Below, one piece after another: positions 25,136-33,604 of a stretch of DNA of 64,000 nucleotides. The first letter of the stretch is position 1, and each line of letters opens with the position of its first letter. The DNA lies in contig CP141729.1 in the NCBI GenBank assembly GCA_035621215.1, positions 1,014,944-1,078,943 of the forward strand, written 5' to 3'. The translations under genes were made by a program, and so were the position numbers. Under the pieces are notes generated by a model. That model had not been told where the DNA came from. It saw only the letters and a list, made by a program, of their open reading frames with translations, and did not search any database. This DNA comes from Oscillospiraceae bacterium MB08-C2-2. GTDB lineage: Bacteria > Bacillota > Clostridia > Oscillospirales > Ruminococcaceae.

Positions 25136-25747
25136 ATGCGAAAATCGGGTTCTATTCAGGTGATGACCGTTTCGGCCCTACTGATTGCGATTGGAATTGT
25201 GATTCCTATGTTTTCGCCCCTAAAAGTGGTTCTGGAGCCTGCCTCCTTTACATTGGCAAGCCATGTAGCTATTTTTCTGAGTATGTTTATCTCTCCCTTT
25301 GCGGCGATTGCCGTTACATTGGGCACCACCTTGGGCTTTTTGCTGGGAGGCTTCCCCATTGTTGTGGTTTTGCGGGCCGCCAGCCATATCTTTTTCACCG
25401 TGATCGGCAGCATTATATTACACAAGCGCCCTTCTGTGGTGCAGGGTGCCGCCAAGGCACAGGTTTTTTCTTTCTTCATTGGATTGATTCATGCTGTTGG
25501 TGAGGTTGCGGTGGTGAGCGCCTTTTATTTCGGAAGCAGTGTGCTTTCCTCCGGCTACTATACCAACGGGTTTATTTCTTCGGTGCTGGGGCTGGTGGGA
25601 ATCGGCTCGGTTGTGCACAGCATGGTTGACTTTGCAATCGCCCTGCTTATCCTGAAAGTGTTTGCCAATCAGAGAGGCTTTTCTGATGTTTTCTCCTGTA
25701 ACCCCTACGATGGTTATTCAGCGGCTAAACGTCTGAAATGCTTATAA
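25136..25747 (+). CDS. ECF transporter substrate-binding (S) component
   Basis: 203 residues, five to six membrane segments (for example MTVSALLIAIGIVIPMF, FLSMFISPFAAIAVTLGT). The general look is of vitamin-uptake S components that share an EcfAA'T energising module encoded elsewhere. The vitamin cannot be assigned: no riboswitch was recognised and the gene is alone. ATG 25136 with AGGAGGATTAAA is used; the frame from 25016 lacks support. Confidence 0.75.
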   Translation: MRKSGSIQVMTVSALLIAIGIVIPMFSPLKVVLEPASFTLASHVAIFLSMFISPFAAIAVTLGTTLGFLLGGFPIVVVLRAASHIFFTVIGSIILHKRPSVVQGAAKAQVFSFFIGLIHAVGEVAVVSAFYFGSSVLSSGYYTNGFISSVLGLVGIGSVVHSMVDFAIALLILKVFANQRGFSDVFSCNPYDGYSAAKRLKCL

Positions 25748-25765
25748 AACTGGCTTTCAATTTGC

Positions 25766-25804
25766 AAAGCAGCCCTCTGCATCATGCTTTGGGCTGCTTT
25801 TTTA
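25766..25804 (+). terminator. Intrinsic terminator after the ECF gene
   Basis: AAAGCAGCCC (25766-25775) pairs with GGGCTGCTTT (25791-25800) and is followed by TTTT. Confidence 0.8.
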
Positions 25805-25843
25805 TGCCCTTTCTCAGAGGTCGTATCATTAAGGAGACTGACA

Positions 25844-26374
25844 ATGGATAAACGCTGGATACTGGAAACATCCCGGCTTGGTTTTCGCCCTCTCAGCCAT
25901 GAGGATCACGGGGCCCTTGCCCCCATACTGGGCGATGTGCAAACGATGTATGCATGGGAATATGGCTTTAGCAGTGAGCAAATCACCCAGTGGATCGATG
26001 CGTGCCTGACCCGCTATGCCAATGAAGGCTATGCTTATTTCGCCGCTATCGATAAACAAACCGGTGAGCTGATCGGTGTAATGGGCCCCCTTAACGAGGA
26101 TATCGACGGTCATGTTCATTTGGGGATTGGCTATATTGTGGCCAAGTGCCACTGGGGCAAGGGTTATGCCACCGAGGGTGCTCAGGGTTGGGTTCAGTAT
26201 GCCTTTGATATCTTAGGCGCAGAATCAGTGATTGCGGATATCCGCCCGGAAAACACCGCCTCCCGCAATGTGGCTAAACGCTTGGGGATGCGCCAAATCG
26301 GCCAGCACATCAAGCATGTGGGCGGCAAAGATATGCTTCACATAATCTATGCATTGGAGCGGGAAAAGGAGTAA
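25844..26374 (+). CDS. GNAT acetyltransferase, RimJ/RimL-like
   Basis: 176 residues. LETSRLGFRPLSHEDHGALAPI at the N-terminus and the acetyl-CoA site CHWGKGYATEGAQGW (R/QxxGxG type) with DIRPENTASRNVAKRLGM are typical of the RimJ/RimL/SpeG-like branch. The substrate is probably a protein N-terminus or small amine and is unknown. It starts at 25844 after AAGGAG and is 6 bases from the next gene, so the two form an operon. Confidence 0.85.
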   Translation: MDKRWILETSRLGFRPLSHEDHGALAPILGDVQTMYAWEYGFSSEQITQWIDACLTRYANEGYAYFAAIDKQTGELIGVMGPLNEDIDGHVHLGIGYIVAKCHWGKGYATEGAQGWVQYAFDILGAESVIADIRPENTASRNVAKRLGMRQIGQHIKHVGGKDMLHIIYALEREKE

Positions 26375-26380
26375 GGAATT

Positions 26381-26815
26381 ATGATGCGTGACATTCCCAA
26401 AACAGTTGGAAACCTGATTGATAAGGCCAGCAATACCTTTATCAGCTATATTGATGACGACGGTTTCCCGGTTACCAAGGCCATGCTGTCTCCCCGGGAG
26501 CGTGAGGGGCTTCACACCTTTTATTTTTCCACCAACACCTCTTCCAACAAGGTTCGGTTTTTCCGGGAAAACCAAAAATGCAGCATCTATTTTGTGGATA
26601 AGCGGTTTTTCCGGGGCGTTAGCCTTTCGGGTACGATTGAAGTGCTGGAGGATGCAGAAAGCAAAAAGCGTATCTGGAAAACCGGCGATACCCTCTACTA
26701 CAAGGGTGGTGTCACCGACCCGGATTATTGTGTGCTGCGCCTGACTGTAACCAAAGGCCGCTTTTACAGCAACTTTAAGTCGGAGGATTTTGAGGTATCC
26801 GCCCAAATGGAATAG
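26381..26815 (+). CDS. Pyridoxamine 5'-phosphate oxidase-like flavin protein
   Basis: 144 residues with the split-barrel pattern of the PPOX-like family: GFPVTKAMLSPREREGLHTFYFSTNTSSNKVRFFRENQKCSIYFVD, then GTIEVLEDAESKKRIW. These proteins bind FMN, F420 or heme. The group with TNTSSNK is generally assigned to FMN-binding general stress-type proteins. Function is not established here. It is the second gene of a pair with the GNAT gene. Confidence 0.8.
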   Translation: MMRDIPKTVGNLIDKASNTFISYIDDDGFPVTKAMLSPREREGLHTFYFSTNTSSNKVRFFRENQKCSIYFVDKRFFRGVSLSGTIEVLEDAESKKRIWKTGDTLYYKGGVTDPDYCVLRLTVTKGRFYSNFKSEDFEVSAQME

Positions 26816-26848
26816 GGAGCCTCCTGTTTAAAGAGGCTCCCCTGTTTG
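26815..26848. terminator. Hairpin between convergent genes
   Basis: GGGAGCCTC (26815-26823) pairs with GAGGCTCCC (26833-26841). It overlaps the 3' end of the minus-strand operon and could terminate both directions. Confidence 0.55.
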
Positions 26849-27289
26849 CTCTGCTATTTTCTCCAGCGCTGCCGCGATATCCTGCCGAATCAAGGGCGCC
26901 ATGCTTGCCTTGTATCGGCTGGGGCGGGCCTTTCGCAGTGCATCGCATATATCCCCGGCAAGCTTCGGTTTATACAAAGCCATTTCCGGCAGTGCTGCAA
27001 TGAATTGCCGTGAAACCGTTGGTTTTTCATCCATAATATGCCGCAGGCAGGAGTCGATGATTTCGTCAAGCTGGTACTCTTGATCCCATCTGGCGTTGGC
27101 GGCAATCAGTAAAAGACCCCGGGTGCGGATATAGGAATTTTCACTTTCCAGCATCTCGGCAAAGCGCTGAAAATAAGGATACACGCTGTCACCAAGGCGG
27201 CTTGCCTCCAACAGCGATTTCAGACAATCATGGCCGGTATTGGGGTTACGGTCTGTTAAGCCGATTACTGCCCCCTCTACATCATCCAC
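26828..27289 (-). CDS. Small HEAT-repeat-like helical protein
   Basis: About 153 residues of helical pairs (LKSLLEASRLGDSVYPYFQRF, YIRTRGLLLIAANARWD, QFIAALPEMALYKPKL) resembling HEAT or armadillo repeats, a protein-binding scaffold fold. I set the start at GTG 27289 because GTGGATGA overlaps the stop of the upstream gene. An upstream GTG at 27316 lacks a site. It is the last gene of a three-gene minus-strand operon with DUF3788 and DUF3795 proteins. No function is known. Confidence 0.6.
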   Translation of the reverse strand: MDDVEGAVIGLTDRNPNTGHDCLKSLLEASRLGDSVYPYFQRFAEMLESENSYIRTRGLLLIAANARWDQEYQLDEIIDSCLRHIMDEKPTVSRQFIAALPEMALYKPKLAGDICDALRKARPSRYKASMAPLIRQDIAAALEKIAEQTGEPL

Positions 27290-27725
27290 CCTTAGCCGCC
27301 TTCTTTCCTTTAACACGCAGACTGATAAGGGCTTTTACATCCTCCAGTATTTCGGGGGAGGTTACATCAATCATCAGCCACCGGGAACCGTTAAAGGGTT
27401 TGCAGCTCCAATACAGCTCTCGGACATACTCGGTGCAGTTCCCTAAAAGCAGCTCCGCCTCCATGGCCTCCTTGCTCCCGATGGATACAAGGCAGGTAAA
27501 GTATCCCTCCGCTGGGTAGAGGGTACAGAGGGCACGGCTGCTTTTTCTGTATTTCACATTCCAGCCCGGTGCACCGGAACAGATGCTATAGTCGATTTTC
27601 GGTTCCACATTATAGGTGATTTCCAGATGATCCCGAAGCTCTTCCCAACTGGAGCTGGCAATATAGTCTCCAATCTGCTCTGGGGTGGGCTGACTATCCT
27701 TTGCAAATTGCTCTGTCCATTTCAT
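27282..27725 (-). CDS. DUF3788 protein
   Basis: 147 residues. KIDYSICSGAPGWNVKYRKSSRALCTLYPAEGYFTCLVSIG, then LYWSCKPFNGSRWLMIDVTS, are characteristic of the DUF3788 family, a small soluble alpha/beta fold of unknown role. The start at 27725 has GGAGGATGCAAAA ahead and forms an ATGA overlap with the stop of the DUF3795 gene, so the two are translationally coupled. The long frame upstream to 27809 is not coding. Confidence 0.75.
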   Translation of the reverse strand: MKWTEQFAKDSQPTPEQIGDYIASSSWEELRDHLEITYNVEPKIDYSICSGAPGWNVKYRKSSRALCTLYPAEGYFTCLVSIGSKEAMEAELLLGNCTEYVRELYWSCKPFNGSRWLMIDVTSPEILEDVKALISLRVKGKKAAKGG

Positions 27726-28153
27726 TTTTGCATCCTCCTTCTGCCTAGTGGAAATTCTTTGCCGCAGCCGCTGCAATCGCCATCGTGCAATGAGATTATT
27801 CCACCGCAATCTGGGCAGCCATACTGCTTATGATGAGCGCTCAAAAGTGCCTCTATTCCCTGCTCCGCAGCAATCCGGGAAAACTCCACCAGACAGACTC
27901 CGTAACGGGTACGGTAGCTTTTATCCAGCGCTTTCATCTGGCCACAGGGGAAATCACCGCACGCAAAGCAGTGGCCTATTCCTTTGGCTTGGGTGCATTC
28001 TTTGATTTTGCAGGTCCGGCAGTGCTCCGGCTTGTTCTGCTTCTCCGACAGGCAACCGGGGCAGGGGCGCTTGCCCAAATGCTTGTAGCATACCATACAG
28101 TTCATGCCACAGGGTGCAAAAAGGGCTGTATTCAGCTTTGTGGGTTCACTCAT
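27722..28153 (-). CDS. Cys-rich DUF3795-type protein
   Basis: 143 residues, with Cys clusters throughout: APCGMNCMVCYKHLGKRPCPGCL, HCRTCKIKECTQAKGIGHCFACGDFPC, and a C-terminal zinc-ribbon-like YGCPDCGGIISLHDGDCSGCG. DUF3795 proteins are presumed metal (zinc or iron-sulfur) binders of unknown role. The start at 28153 follows GGAAGGGGCATTGGCTG; ATG 28177 is an alternative. It heads the three-gene coupled operon. Confidence 0.75.
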   Translation of the reverse strand: MSEPTKLNTALFAPCGMNCMVCYKHLGKRPCPGCLSEKQNKPEHCRTCKIKECTQAKGIGHCFACGDFPCGQMKALDKSYRTRYGVCLVEFSRIAAEQGIEALLSAHHKQYGCPDCGGIISLHDGDCSGCGKEFPLGRRRMQK

Positions 28154-28255
28154 CAGCCAATGCCCCTTCCTGTCCATTTCTTTATAGAATACCACACAGA
28201 ACCTGACAATGGTTTACAATGTACAACTGCCGAAAATGCCGATAATGATGGGGAC

Positions 28256-28669
28256 TTAGGGTTGGATTTCATTAAAATTGCTGTCGAGTTTTTTCCTTTC
28301 TCCTGCGAAAGAATAGTACTTAGGCTTCATGTCATAAAATAGTTCCAAATTGAATGAGGCATTCTTAATAATATCGTCAAACAATTCAGCATTCATACAA
28401 TAATGGTTATCGGCGGGATTATGCCAGAACAGAGTACTCCCACAGACGGAGCAGAATCCGCGCTCAACTTCCTCGTCATGGTATATAGTGATTTTTTCTT
28501 CACCACGTTCGAACCTTACGTTTTCTTTCGGCCCGGGGTCAACGGAAAGCACTGGCCCCGAGTTCATTCGGCGGCAGTTGTCGCAATGGCAGGTATAGAC
28601 AAAATCGCCGTATTCCTTGATAATTATTTCAACCCCGCCGCAGACACAATGCCCGTGAATATCATTCAT
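28256..28669 (-). CDS. GFA-family zinc protein
   Basis: 137 residues. Zinc ligands of the GFA (glutathione-dependent formaldehyde-activating enzyme-like) fold are in place: HCVCGGVE, YTCHCDNCRR and GFCSVCGSTLFW. Most members are not formaldehyde enzymes and have unknown function. It is a single gene 77 bases beyond the RtcB gene on the same strand. Confidence 0.85.
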   Translation of the reverse strand: MNDIHGHCVCGGVEIIIKEYGDFVYTCHCDNCRRMNSGPVLSVDPGPKENVRFERGEEKITIYHDEEVERGFCSVCGSTLFWHNPADNHYCMNAELFDDIIKNASFNLELFYDMKPKYYSFAGERKKLDSNFNEIQP

Positions 28670-28746
28670 TTATTTCTACCCCTCTTCCATCTCGTTATTC
28701 ACATAATACCACACAGAACCTGACAGCTGCCTGTCAGCTTTTATCC

Positions 28747-29952
28747 TTATTCCTCGCCTGCCTTAAAGTTATACACCGGCCGAATGATGCTCTCAATGGT
28801 TACTGTATCGCCGATGTTGGCGGTGATATCCTCCATGCTTTTGTAGGCCATGGGGCATTCATCCAGCGTAGCCTTGCCCACTGAGGTGGTGAAGATACCA
28901 TCCATCTGCTTTTTGTATTCCGAGACCGTGAAGCTTTGCTTGGCCTGTGAGCGGCTCATCAGCCGCCCAGCCCCATGGGGAGCAGAAAAGTTCCAATCCT
29001 CATTGCCCTTGCCTACACAAATCAGGCTGCCATCCCGCATATTGATGGGAATGAGCAGACGCTCGCCCGCCTTGGCGGAAACAGCCCCCTTGCGCAGAAT
29101 CATAGCCTCGGTATCGATATAATTGTGGATGGTTGTAAAGCTTTCCTGCGCATGGAGCTTCATACCACTCAGCATCTCATCTACCATGGCTTTTCGGTTC
29201 AGCATGGCATATCTCTGGATAATGCCCATATCGTGGATATACTGCTCAAACAGCTCCCCCGATACATAGCACAGCGCCTTGGGGATGTTGGTGCGCTTGG
29301 TGTTGCACAGCTCTTTCAGGGCCTTTTTGATTTCCTTATCCCGCCCCTGCGCTTTGTAGGAAGCGATCAATCCCTCCTCGTGGGCAGCGGTGCTGCCGTT
29401 GCACTGCCGGTAGCCCTCCTCCTGATAATAGGAGGCCACCTCCAAACCCAAATGGCGGCTGCCGGAATGAACAACCAGATAATACCGGCCCTTATCATCC
29501 TGATCCACCTCTATGAAGTGGTTGCCTCCGCCAAGAGTGCCGAGGCTTTTTTCGGCCCGGGGGAGGTTAATCTTGTCGTAACAATAGAGCTGCGTTAGAT
29601 CGATTTCTTCTATATAGCGGTGAGGCTTCTCCCGAACCGCAAAGCCGGAGGGTATCTTCTGATAAATCAGCTTATCCAGCTTTTGCAGCTCCAAATGTGC
29701 TTCCCGCAGCAGCACGGTTTCCATGCCGCAGCCAATATCCACCCCCACCAAATTGGGGACAATCTTATCCTGAATGGTCATGGTGGTTCCCACCGTGCAC
29801 CCCGCCCCAGCATGGACATCCGGCATCAGGCGAATTTGGCTCCCCTGTGTAAACTCCTGATTGCACAGCTCCAAAATCTGCGAAACCGAGGCCTCATCCA
29901 CTACATCAGTAAAGACCTTGGCCTTGTTGTATTTTCCTTGAATCTCCAGCAT
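28747..29952 (-). CDS. rtcB: RtcB-family RNA ligase
   Basis: 401 residues. Conserved metal and GTP-site motifs are present: PDVHAGAGCTVGTTM, VGVDIGCGM, GGGNHFIEV, VHSGSRHLG and the guanylated-His region APHGAGRLMSRSQAK. RtcB joins RNA 2',3'-cyclic phosphate or 3'-phosphate ends to 5'-OH ends using GTP and Mn2+, acting in tRNA and rRNA repair. ATG 29952 with AAGGAG is the start. No archease or RtcA gene is beside it; the cupin gene lies 26 bases upstream. Confidence 0.93.
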   Translation of the reverse strand: MLEIQGKYNKAKVFTDVVDEASVSQILELCNQEFTQGSQIRLMPDVHAGAGCTVGTTMTIQDKIVPNLVGVDIGCGMETVLLREAHLELQKLDKLIYQKIPSGFAVREKPHRYIEEIDLTQLYCYDKINLPRAEKSLGTLGGGNHFIEVDQDDKGRYYLVVHSGSRHLGLEVASYYQEEGYRQCNGSTAAHEEGLIASYKAQGRDKEIKKALKELCNTKRTNIPKALCYVSGELFEQYIHDMGIIQRYAMLNRKAMVDEMLSGMKLHAQESFTTIHNYIDTEAMILRKGAVSAKAGERLLIPINMRDGSLICVGKGNEDWNFSAPHGAGRLMSRSQAKQSFTVSEYKKQMDGIFTTSVGKATLDECPMAYKSMEDITANIGDTVTIESIIRPVYNFKAGEE

Positions 29953-29978
29953 ATCGTTCTCCTTATCCGTTACAGCTC

Positions 29979-30290
29979 TCAGCCCCAGAATACACACAGC
30001 CAGATACAGGCTGGCTCATTGCTGGTATAGCTGACCCGGTGGCGCTTATGGGCAGGAATCAACATTGTATCCCCTTTACTAAGCGGAGTTTCGGAGCCAT
30101 CCTCCCATTGAAGCCGGGCGTTGCCTTGCAGCAGAGCCACAAATTCCTGTTCCGCCTGATCATACCAATCGGTGGCCTGCCCGGTGCTGACAATGCGTTC
30201 TATGCGTACTTCGCCGCTTTGGGCCAGAGAGGTGATCAATTCTTCCTCCAAAGGCAGAGGCGGCAGGGCAAATAGATTTTCGAATTTCAT
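29979..30290 (-). CDS. Small cupin-domain protein
   Basis: 103 residues with the two cupin motifs in degenerate form: TDWYDQAEQEFVALLQGNARLQWEDG and LSKGDTMLIPAHKRHRVSYT. Cupins bind metals and small ligands. This single-domain form has no assigned reaction. The start is 30290 or 30293 (ATGATG). It is just upstream of rtcB on the same strand and may share its transcript, though no functional link is known. Confidence 0.8.
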   Translation of the reverse strand: MKFENLFALPPLPLEEELITSLAQSGEVRIERIVSTGQATDWYDQAEQEFVALLQGNARLQWEDGSETPLSKGDTMLIPAHKRHRVSYTSNEPACIWLCVFWG

Positions 30291-30489
30291 CATAAGCCCC
30301 CTCTCTATAGTATTGTTCTCAGTTTAACAGATACACAGTCTTTATTCCAGTTGAGTGTGTAAATAAAAACGGTGTAATGAGGGTTCCCCATAACATGGAG
30401 AAAGGTCAGCCAACCAATCGGCAAGTTTTCAGGTCTGATATTTTGCTTGAACCTTTTATCGGCCGGTTGGCAGAACCAAGATTTTGTAT

Positions 30490-30545
30490 TATATACTCAT
30501 ATAGCTTCAAAACTGTTACGCAATTTTGAACCTATACAACTATAA
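30490..30545 (+). repeat. Intergenic repeat element, short copy
   Basis: It matches the ends of the long copy at 14871-15026 read on the minus strand (ATATACTCATATAGCTTCA at one end, GCAATTTTGAA and CTATACAACTATAA at the other). It lacks the ~95-base hairpin-rich middle and lies directly upstream of the TetR gene promoter. Confidence 0.6.
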
Positions 30546-30551
30546 AACATC

Positions 30552-30601
30552 TTGACGTTTGAAACAAAAAGGAATACAATTGCACTTGAATGAACCGTTC
30601 A
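30552..30601 (+). promoter_or_regulatory. Promoter and candidate operator of the TetR gene
   Basis: TTGACG (30552-30557), 17-base spacer, TACAAT (30575-30580). The near-palindrome TGAACCGTTCA at 30591-30601 follows. A similar TGAATGGTTCA lies at 30-40 of the 31.3 kb block (31330-31340), ahead of the lipoprotein gene, suggesting one repressor controls both. Confidence 0.65.
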
Positions 30602-30619
30602 GTAAACGAGGTGGGTGCA

Positions 30620-31282
30620 ATGGAAAATAGAATAAATTTGATTTTTGACGCAGCCAGTCAACTATTTATCAACAAAGGTTATGCACGAACACAAATGAAA
30701 GACATTGCAAAAGAAATTGGCTTGTCAACGGGTATGCTCTATGTTTATTTTACAGGCAAAAGAGACTTATTAAGTTTTCTCTTAAAAGGAACGATGGAGC
30801 CAGAATTTGTTACACAGGAGTTTGAGCTGCCAATTCCTTCTGCATTATTTGATTCTTTAGATGATGCGATCATGGAAGCATTTGAAGAAAATACAAAAGC
30901 ATTTTCTTCTCATCTCAATGACATTTCAAATTATCCTTTGGAACAAATGCTCTCCGACGCATTTGATGTTATATCAAAGTACGGAATTGGCTGCTTGCTC
31001 ATTGAAAAAAATCCAGACGACTTAGGAAAGCTTACAGAGTTTTATAAAGAATACCGCCAGAAGTTTTATCATCAGGTTCTATCGTATATTACGCAATATA
31101 TGGAAAGTGGAACCTTTCGTCCGGTAGAGTATCCGCAGCATGTTACACGCCTCATCATCGAAACCCTCTCGTGGTGGGGAATGCACATTGCCAATGATGC
31201 TTTCGAGACGCAGAAGAATCTGACAGTTGAAACAGCCAAAAGCATATGCATGGATAATCTGCTTCACGCATACAAGCAGTAA
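30620..31282 (+). CDS. TetR-family transcriptional repressor
   Basis: 220 residues. The N-terminal HTH is typical (NLIFDAASQLFINKGYARTQMKDIAKEIGLSTGMLYVYFTGKRDLLSFLL). The C-terminal ligand domain is not conserved in sequence. ATG 30620 (MENRINL) with GAGGTG ahead is preferred to the upstream ATG at 30590, which sits in the operator-like dyad. Just beyond its end is a CGGGGC/GCCCCG hairpin at 31291-31306 without a T-run. It probably represses itself and the downstream DUF4097 lipoprotein gene. Confidence 0.88.
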   Translation: MENRINLIFDAASQLFINKGYARTQMKDIAKEIGLSTGMLYVYFTGKRDLLSFLLKGTMEPEFVTQEFELPIPSALFDSLDDAIMEAFEENTKAFSSHLNDISNYPLEQMLSDAFDVISKYGIGCLLIEKNPDDLGKLTEFYKEYRQKFYHQVLSYITQYMESGTFRPVEYPQHVTRLIIETLSWWGMHIANDAFETQKNLTVETAKSICMDNLLHAYKQ

Positions 31283-31329
31283 AATTTTTGCGGGGCAAGG
31301 GCCCCGTAAAAAAACAAGCCTTTATTAAA

Positions 31330-31340
31330 TGAATGGTTCA
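31330..31340 (+). promoter_or_regulatory. Second candidate TetR operator
   Basis: TGAATGGTTCA, differing at two positions from TGAACCGTTCA at 30591-30601, lies 25 bases upstream of the lipoprotein start. Confidence 0.45.
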
Positions 31341-31364
31341 ATTATCAAAAGGAGAATCGTTTTT

Positions 31365-32273
31365 ATGAAACACAAATTCATCTCATACATCTGTGTTGTT
31401 TTTTTACTTATGGGGGTTTTCTCAGGATGCGGCAGGCAAACAGCGACTGCGCTTGTCAATACACGTTCATTTGATATTGGGGATTTTAAGAATCTTCGGC
31501 TTGATTATGATGCGGATGATATCCATGTTCTGGAAAGTGATAACGATAAGGTAATTGTCAAAGAATACATGAACGAGAATAAAAAAAGCTACTATGCCAA
31601 AACCTCCATGCAGAACGGTGAACTGCTGATTACAGAGGGAGACAGGCCAAGACGTTCCAGCTTTGAATCCTATATAGAAATTTACATACCGCAGAACTAT
31701 GCAAACAGCTTATCTCTGCACGCAACGAGTGGGGCAATCGCTTGCGAAATTGAGCTGAATTTATCGGGCGATTTCAGCATTGATACAACCAGTGGCGCAG
31801 TGGAAATATCAGGTACCAAAGCATCAACAATAAAGGCTACCAGCACAAACGGCAGCTTGAGTTTTGAAAATATCGATGCAGAGGAACTAAACATACAAAC
31901 CACCAACGCCACAACTTCCATGAATCAGATAAACGGAGTCATCCGCTATCAATCAAAAGGCGGTAAACTGACAGCTTCTAATCTCAGCGGTTCCGGCTCC
32001 TTTAATGCTTCCGGGGAGGGTTCCATAGATATATCCTTTACCGATGTGACAAGCGATCTCTCCGCCTATTCGAAAAATGGAACGCTTATGGTTACCCTTC
32101 CAAGCGAACTTGACTTCAAATTTTCTGCTGCAACCAAAGAAGGCTCTATTGATGCCTCTTTCGCAGACCAACTCGCCATCACAGATAAAACCGCTGCCGG
32201 AACGGTGGGCACCGCTCCGGCTATAACTGTGAAATTGGAAACCCGGAATGGGGATATTAAAGTGGTCAGGTGA
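31365..32273 (+). CDS. DUF4097 beta-helix lipoprotein
   Basis: 302 residues. The signal peptide ends in a lipobox (MGVFSGC, Cys near residue 23), so it is membrane-anchored outside the cell. The rest repeats short strands of the type SLHATSGAIACEIELN, SIDTTSGAVEISG, KATSTNGSLSFENI and LNIQTTNATTSMNQI, the adhesin-like DUF4097 pattern. Relatives often sit with envelope-stress regulators. ATG 31365 follows AAGGAGAATCGTTTTT. Its role here is probably envelope-related, under the upstream TetR protein. Confidence 0.8.
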   Translation: MKHKFISYICVVFLLMGVFSGCGRQTATALVNTRSFDIGDFKNLRLDYDADDIHVLESDNDKVIVKEYMNENKKSYYAKTSMQNGELLITEGDRPRRSSFESYIEIYIPQNYANSLSLHATSGAIACEIELNLSGDFSIDTTSGAVEISGTKASTIKATSTNGSLSFENIDAEELNIQTTNATTSMNQINGVIRYQSKGGKLTASNLSGSGSFNASGEGSIDISFTDVTSDLSAYSKNGTLMVTLPSELDFKFSAATKEGSIDASFADQLAITDKTAAGTVGTAPAITVKLETRNGDIKVVR

Positions 32274-32306
32274 CAATACAAAAAGACGGTAGCCAACCGA
32301 AAACCA

Positions 32307-32837
32307 TTAGAGCCTATCCGCAGGCGGTGTGTGAAAAAGCTCCATAGGCACTTTTTCCAGCTTGAGAAGATGAATTTTACGCTGGATTCCGCCCGCATAG
32401 CCAGTCAGGCTGCCATCCATGCCAATCACACGGTGACAGGGAATCAAAATGGAAATGGGATTATGCCCAACGGCCCCGCCCACCGCTCTGGCTGAGGTGT
32501 GGCGATCCTCCTCCAGCTGATCCATCTGCTTTGCTAAGCTGCCATAAGTGGCTACAGTACCATATGGAATCGATAAAAGCAGCTTCCACACAGCCTGACG
32601 GTATTCGCTCCCCTTGGGAGCAAGGGGTAGGGAAAAATCCGGCTCTTTGCCGCTGAAATACAGTTCCAGCCATTCCTGCAATCGCTCAAAAATAGGAAGC
32701 TCCTTTTTCTCGGTGTGTTCCTCCAGACCGGCGGCATAATACTGCTGCCCCTCCAGCCAAAGGCCGGTTATGCTTTCTCCATCGCTTGCTACGGTGAGCA
32801 ATCCCACCGGGGATTCGATGCGGTATGTATATTCCAT
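32307..32837 (-). CDS. ogt: Methylated-DNA--[protein]-cysteine S-methyltransferase
   Basis: 176 residues. The active site IPCHRVIGMDGSLTGYAGG holds the acceptor Cys, and ARAVGGAVGHNPISILIPC and the RQAVWKLLLSIPYGTVATYG region are as in Ogt/Ada-C. The protein transfers alkyl groups from O6-alkylguanine to itself in a suicide reaction. It follows the AlkD gene by 14 bases on the same strand, giving an alkylation-repair pair. Confidence 0.93.
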   Translation of the reverse strand: MEYTYRIESPVGLLTVASDGESITGLWLEGQQYYAAGLEEHTEKKELPIFERLQEWLELYFSGKEPDFSLPLAPKGSEYRQAVWKLLLSIPYGTVATYGSLAKQMDQLEEDRHTSARAVGGAVGHNPISILIPCHRVIGMDGSLTGYAGGIQRKIHLLKLEKVPMELFHTPPADRL

Positions 32838-32851
32838 TGCGCCTTTTCCTC

Positions 32852-33553
32852 CTAGATTTTTCGTTTCATGGAACGAATTTTCACTTTTGTTTCCGGGCTG
32901 ATTTTTAGAGATTCTGTAATTTTCTGCAAAGCCTTGTTATATGTGAAATCATCCAGAGCGCATCTTTCAAGATAGTGCCCTGTATGCTCCGGGAACTGAA
33001 TATAGCAAATGGAAACCGCCCATGCCACCGCCATTTTAACATAATAGCCCTCATGGCTCACGGCATCCAGCAGGTTAAGGGTTTGTTCCAGATAGCTCTC
33101 GTTTATGTAATAAAAAATCAGCATCACAACAGCAAACCGCAGCTCAAACTCCTGCTGAGAATTAAAATAGGGAGCCAGAAAATCCCAGACCTCTTCCGGG
33201 TTTTCCCGGGCAAGCTTGAGCCCTGCGCAAAAGCTGTCGCAAACCGACCAATTGTCTATTTTAGGGACAAAGCATTGTATAGCCTGCATACGCTCCTCAG
33301 GGGAACATTTTGCACAGCCGATCACCATGCCTTGAAGCATAATTTCCTCGAAGAAATCATCCCCCCCAGTATACAGATACGCCTGCCAATCCTCCTTGGC
33401 AAGCCGCTTTGCCATTTTGCGCAGCAGCGGGAGCCGCACGCCCAGCAAATTGTGGGTATTGGGGAGCAGACCGGATGCAAATACCCGGTAATCCTCCTCT
33501 GCCAGCTCCAAGAGCTGCTCTTTTATTTTTGCCTGCACCTGCACACTTCCCAT
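32852..33553 (-). CDS. AlkD-type DNA glycosylase (HEAT-repeat)
   Basis: 233 residues of helical repeats. SGLLPNTHNLLGVRLPLLRKMAKRLAKEDW is the usual start region, FFEEIMLQGMVIG follows, and DNWSVCDSFCAGLK corresponds to the conserved W/D region of the AlkD active cleft. AlkD removes bulky N3- and N7-alkylpurines. It lies between the endonuclease Q-type and ogt genes on the same strand. Confidence 0.88.
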   Translation of the reverse strand: MGSVQVQAKIKEQLLELAEEDYRVFASGLLPNTHNLLGVRLPLLRKMAKRLAKEDWQAYLYTGGDDFFEEIMLQGMVIGCAKCSPEERMQAIQCFVPKIDNWSVCDSFCAGLKLARENPEEVWDFLAPYFNSQQEFELRFAVVMLIFYYINESYLEQTLNLLDAVSHEGYYVKMAVAWAVSICYIQFPEHTGHYLERCALDDFTYNKALQKITESLKISPETKVKIRSMKRKI

Positions 33554-33604
33554 CTGTTTGGAATATACTGAAAGGGGGCCTCTGCTGCAGACCCGGACAG
33601 GCCC

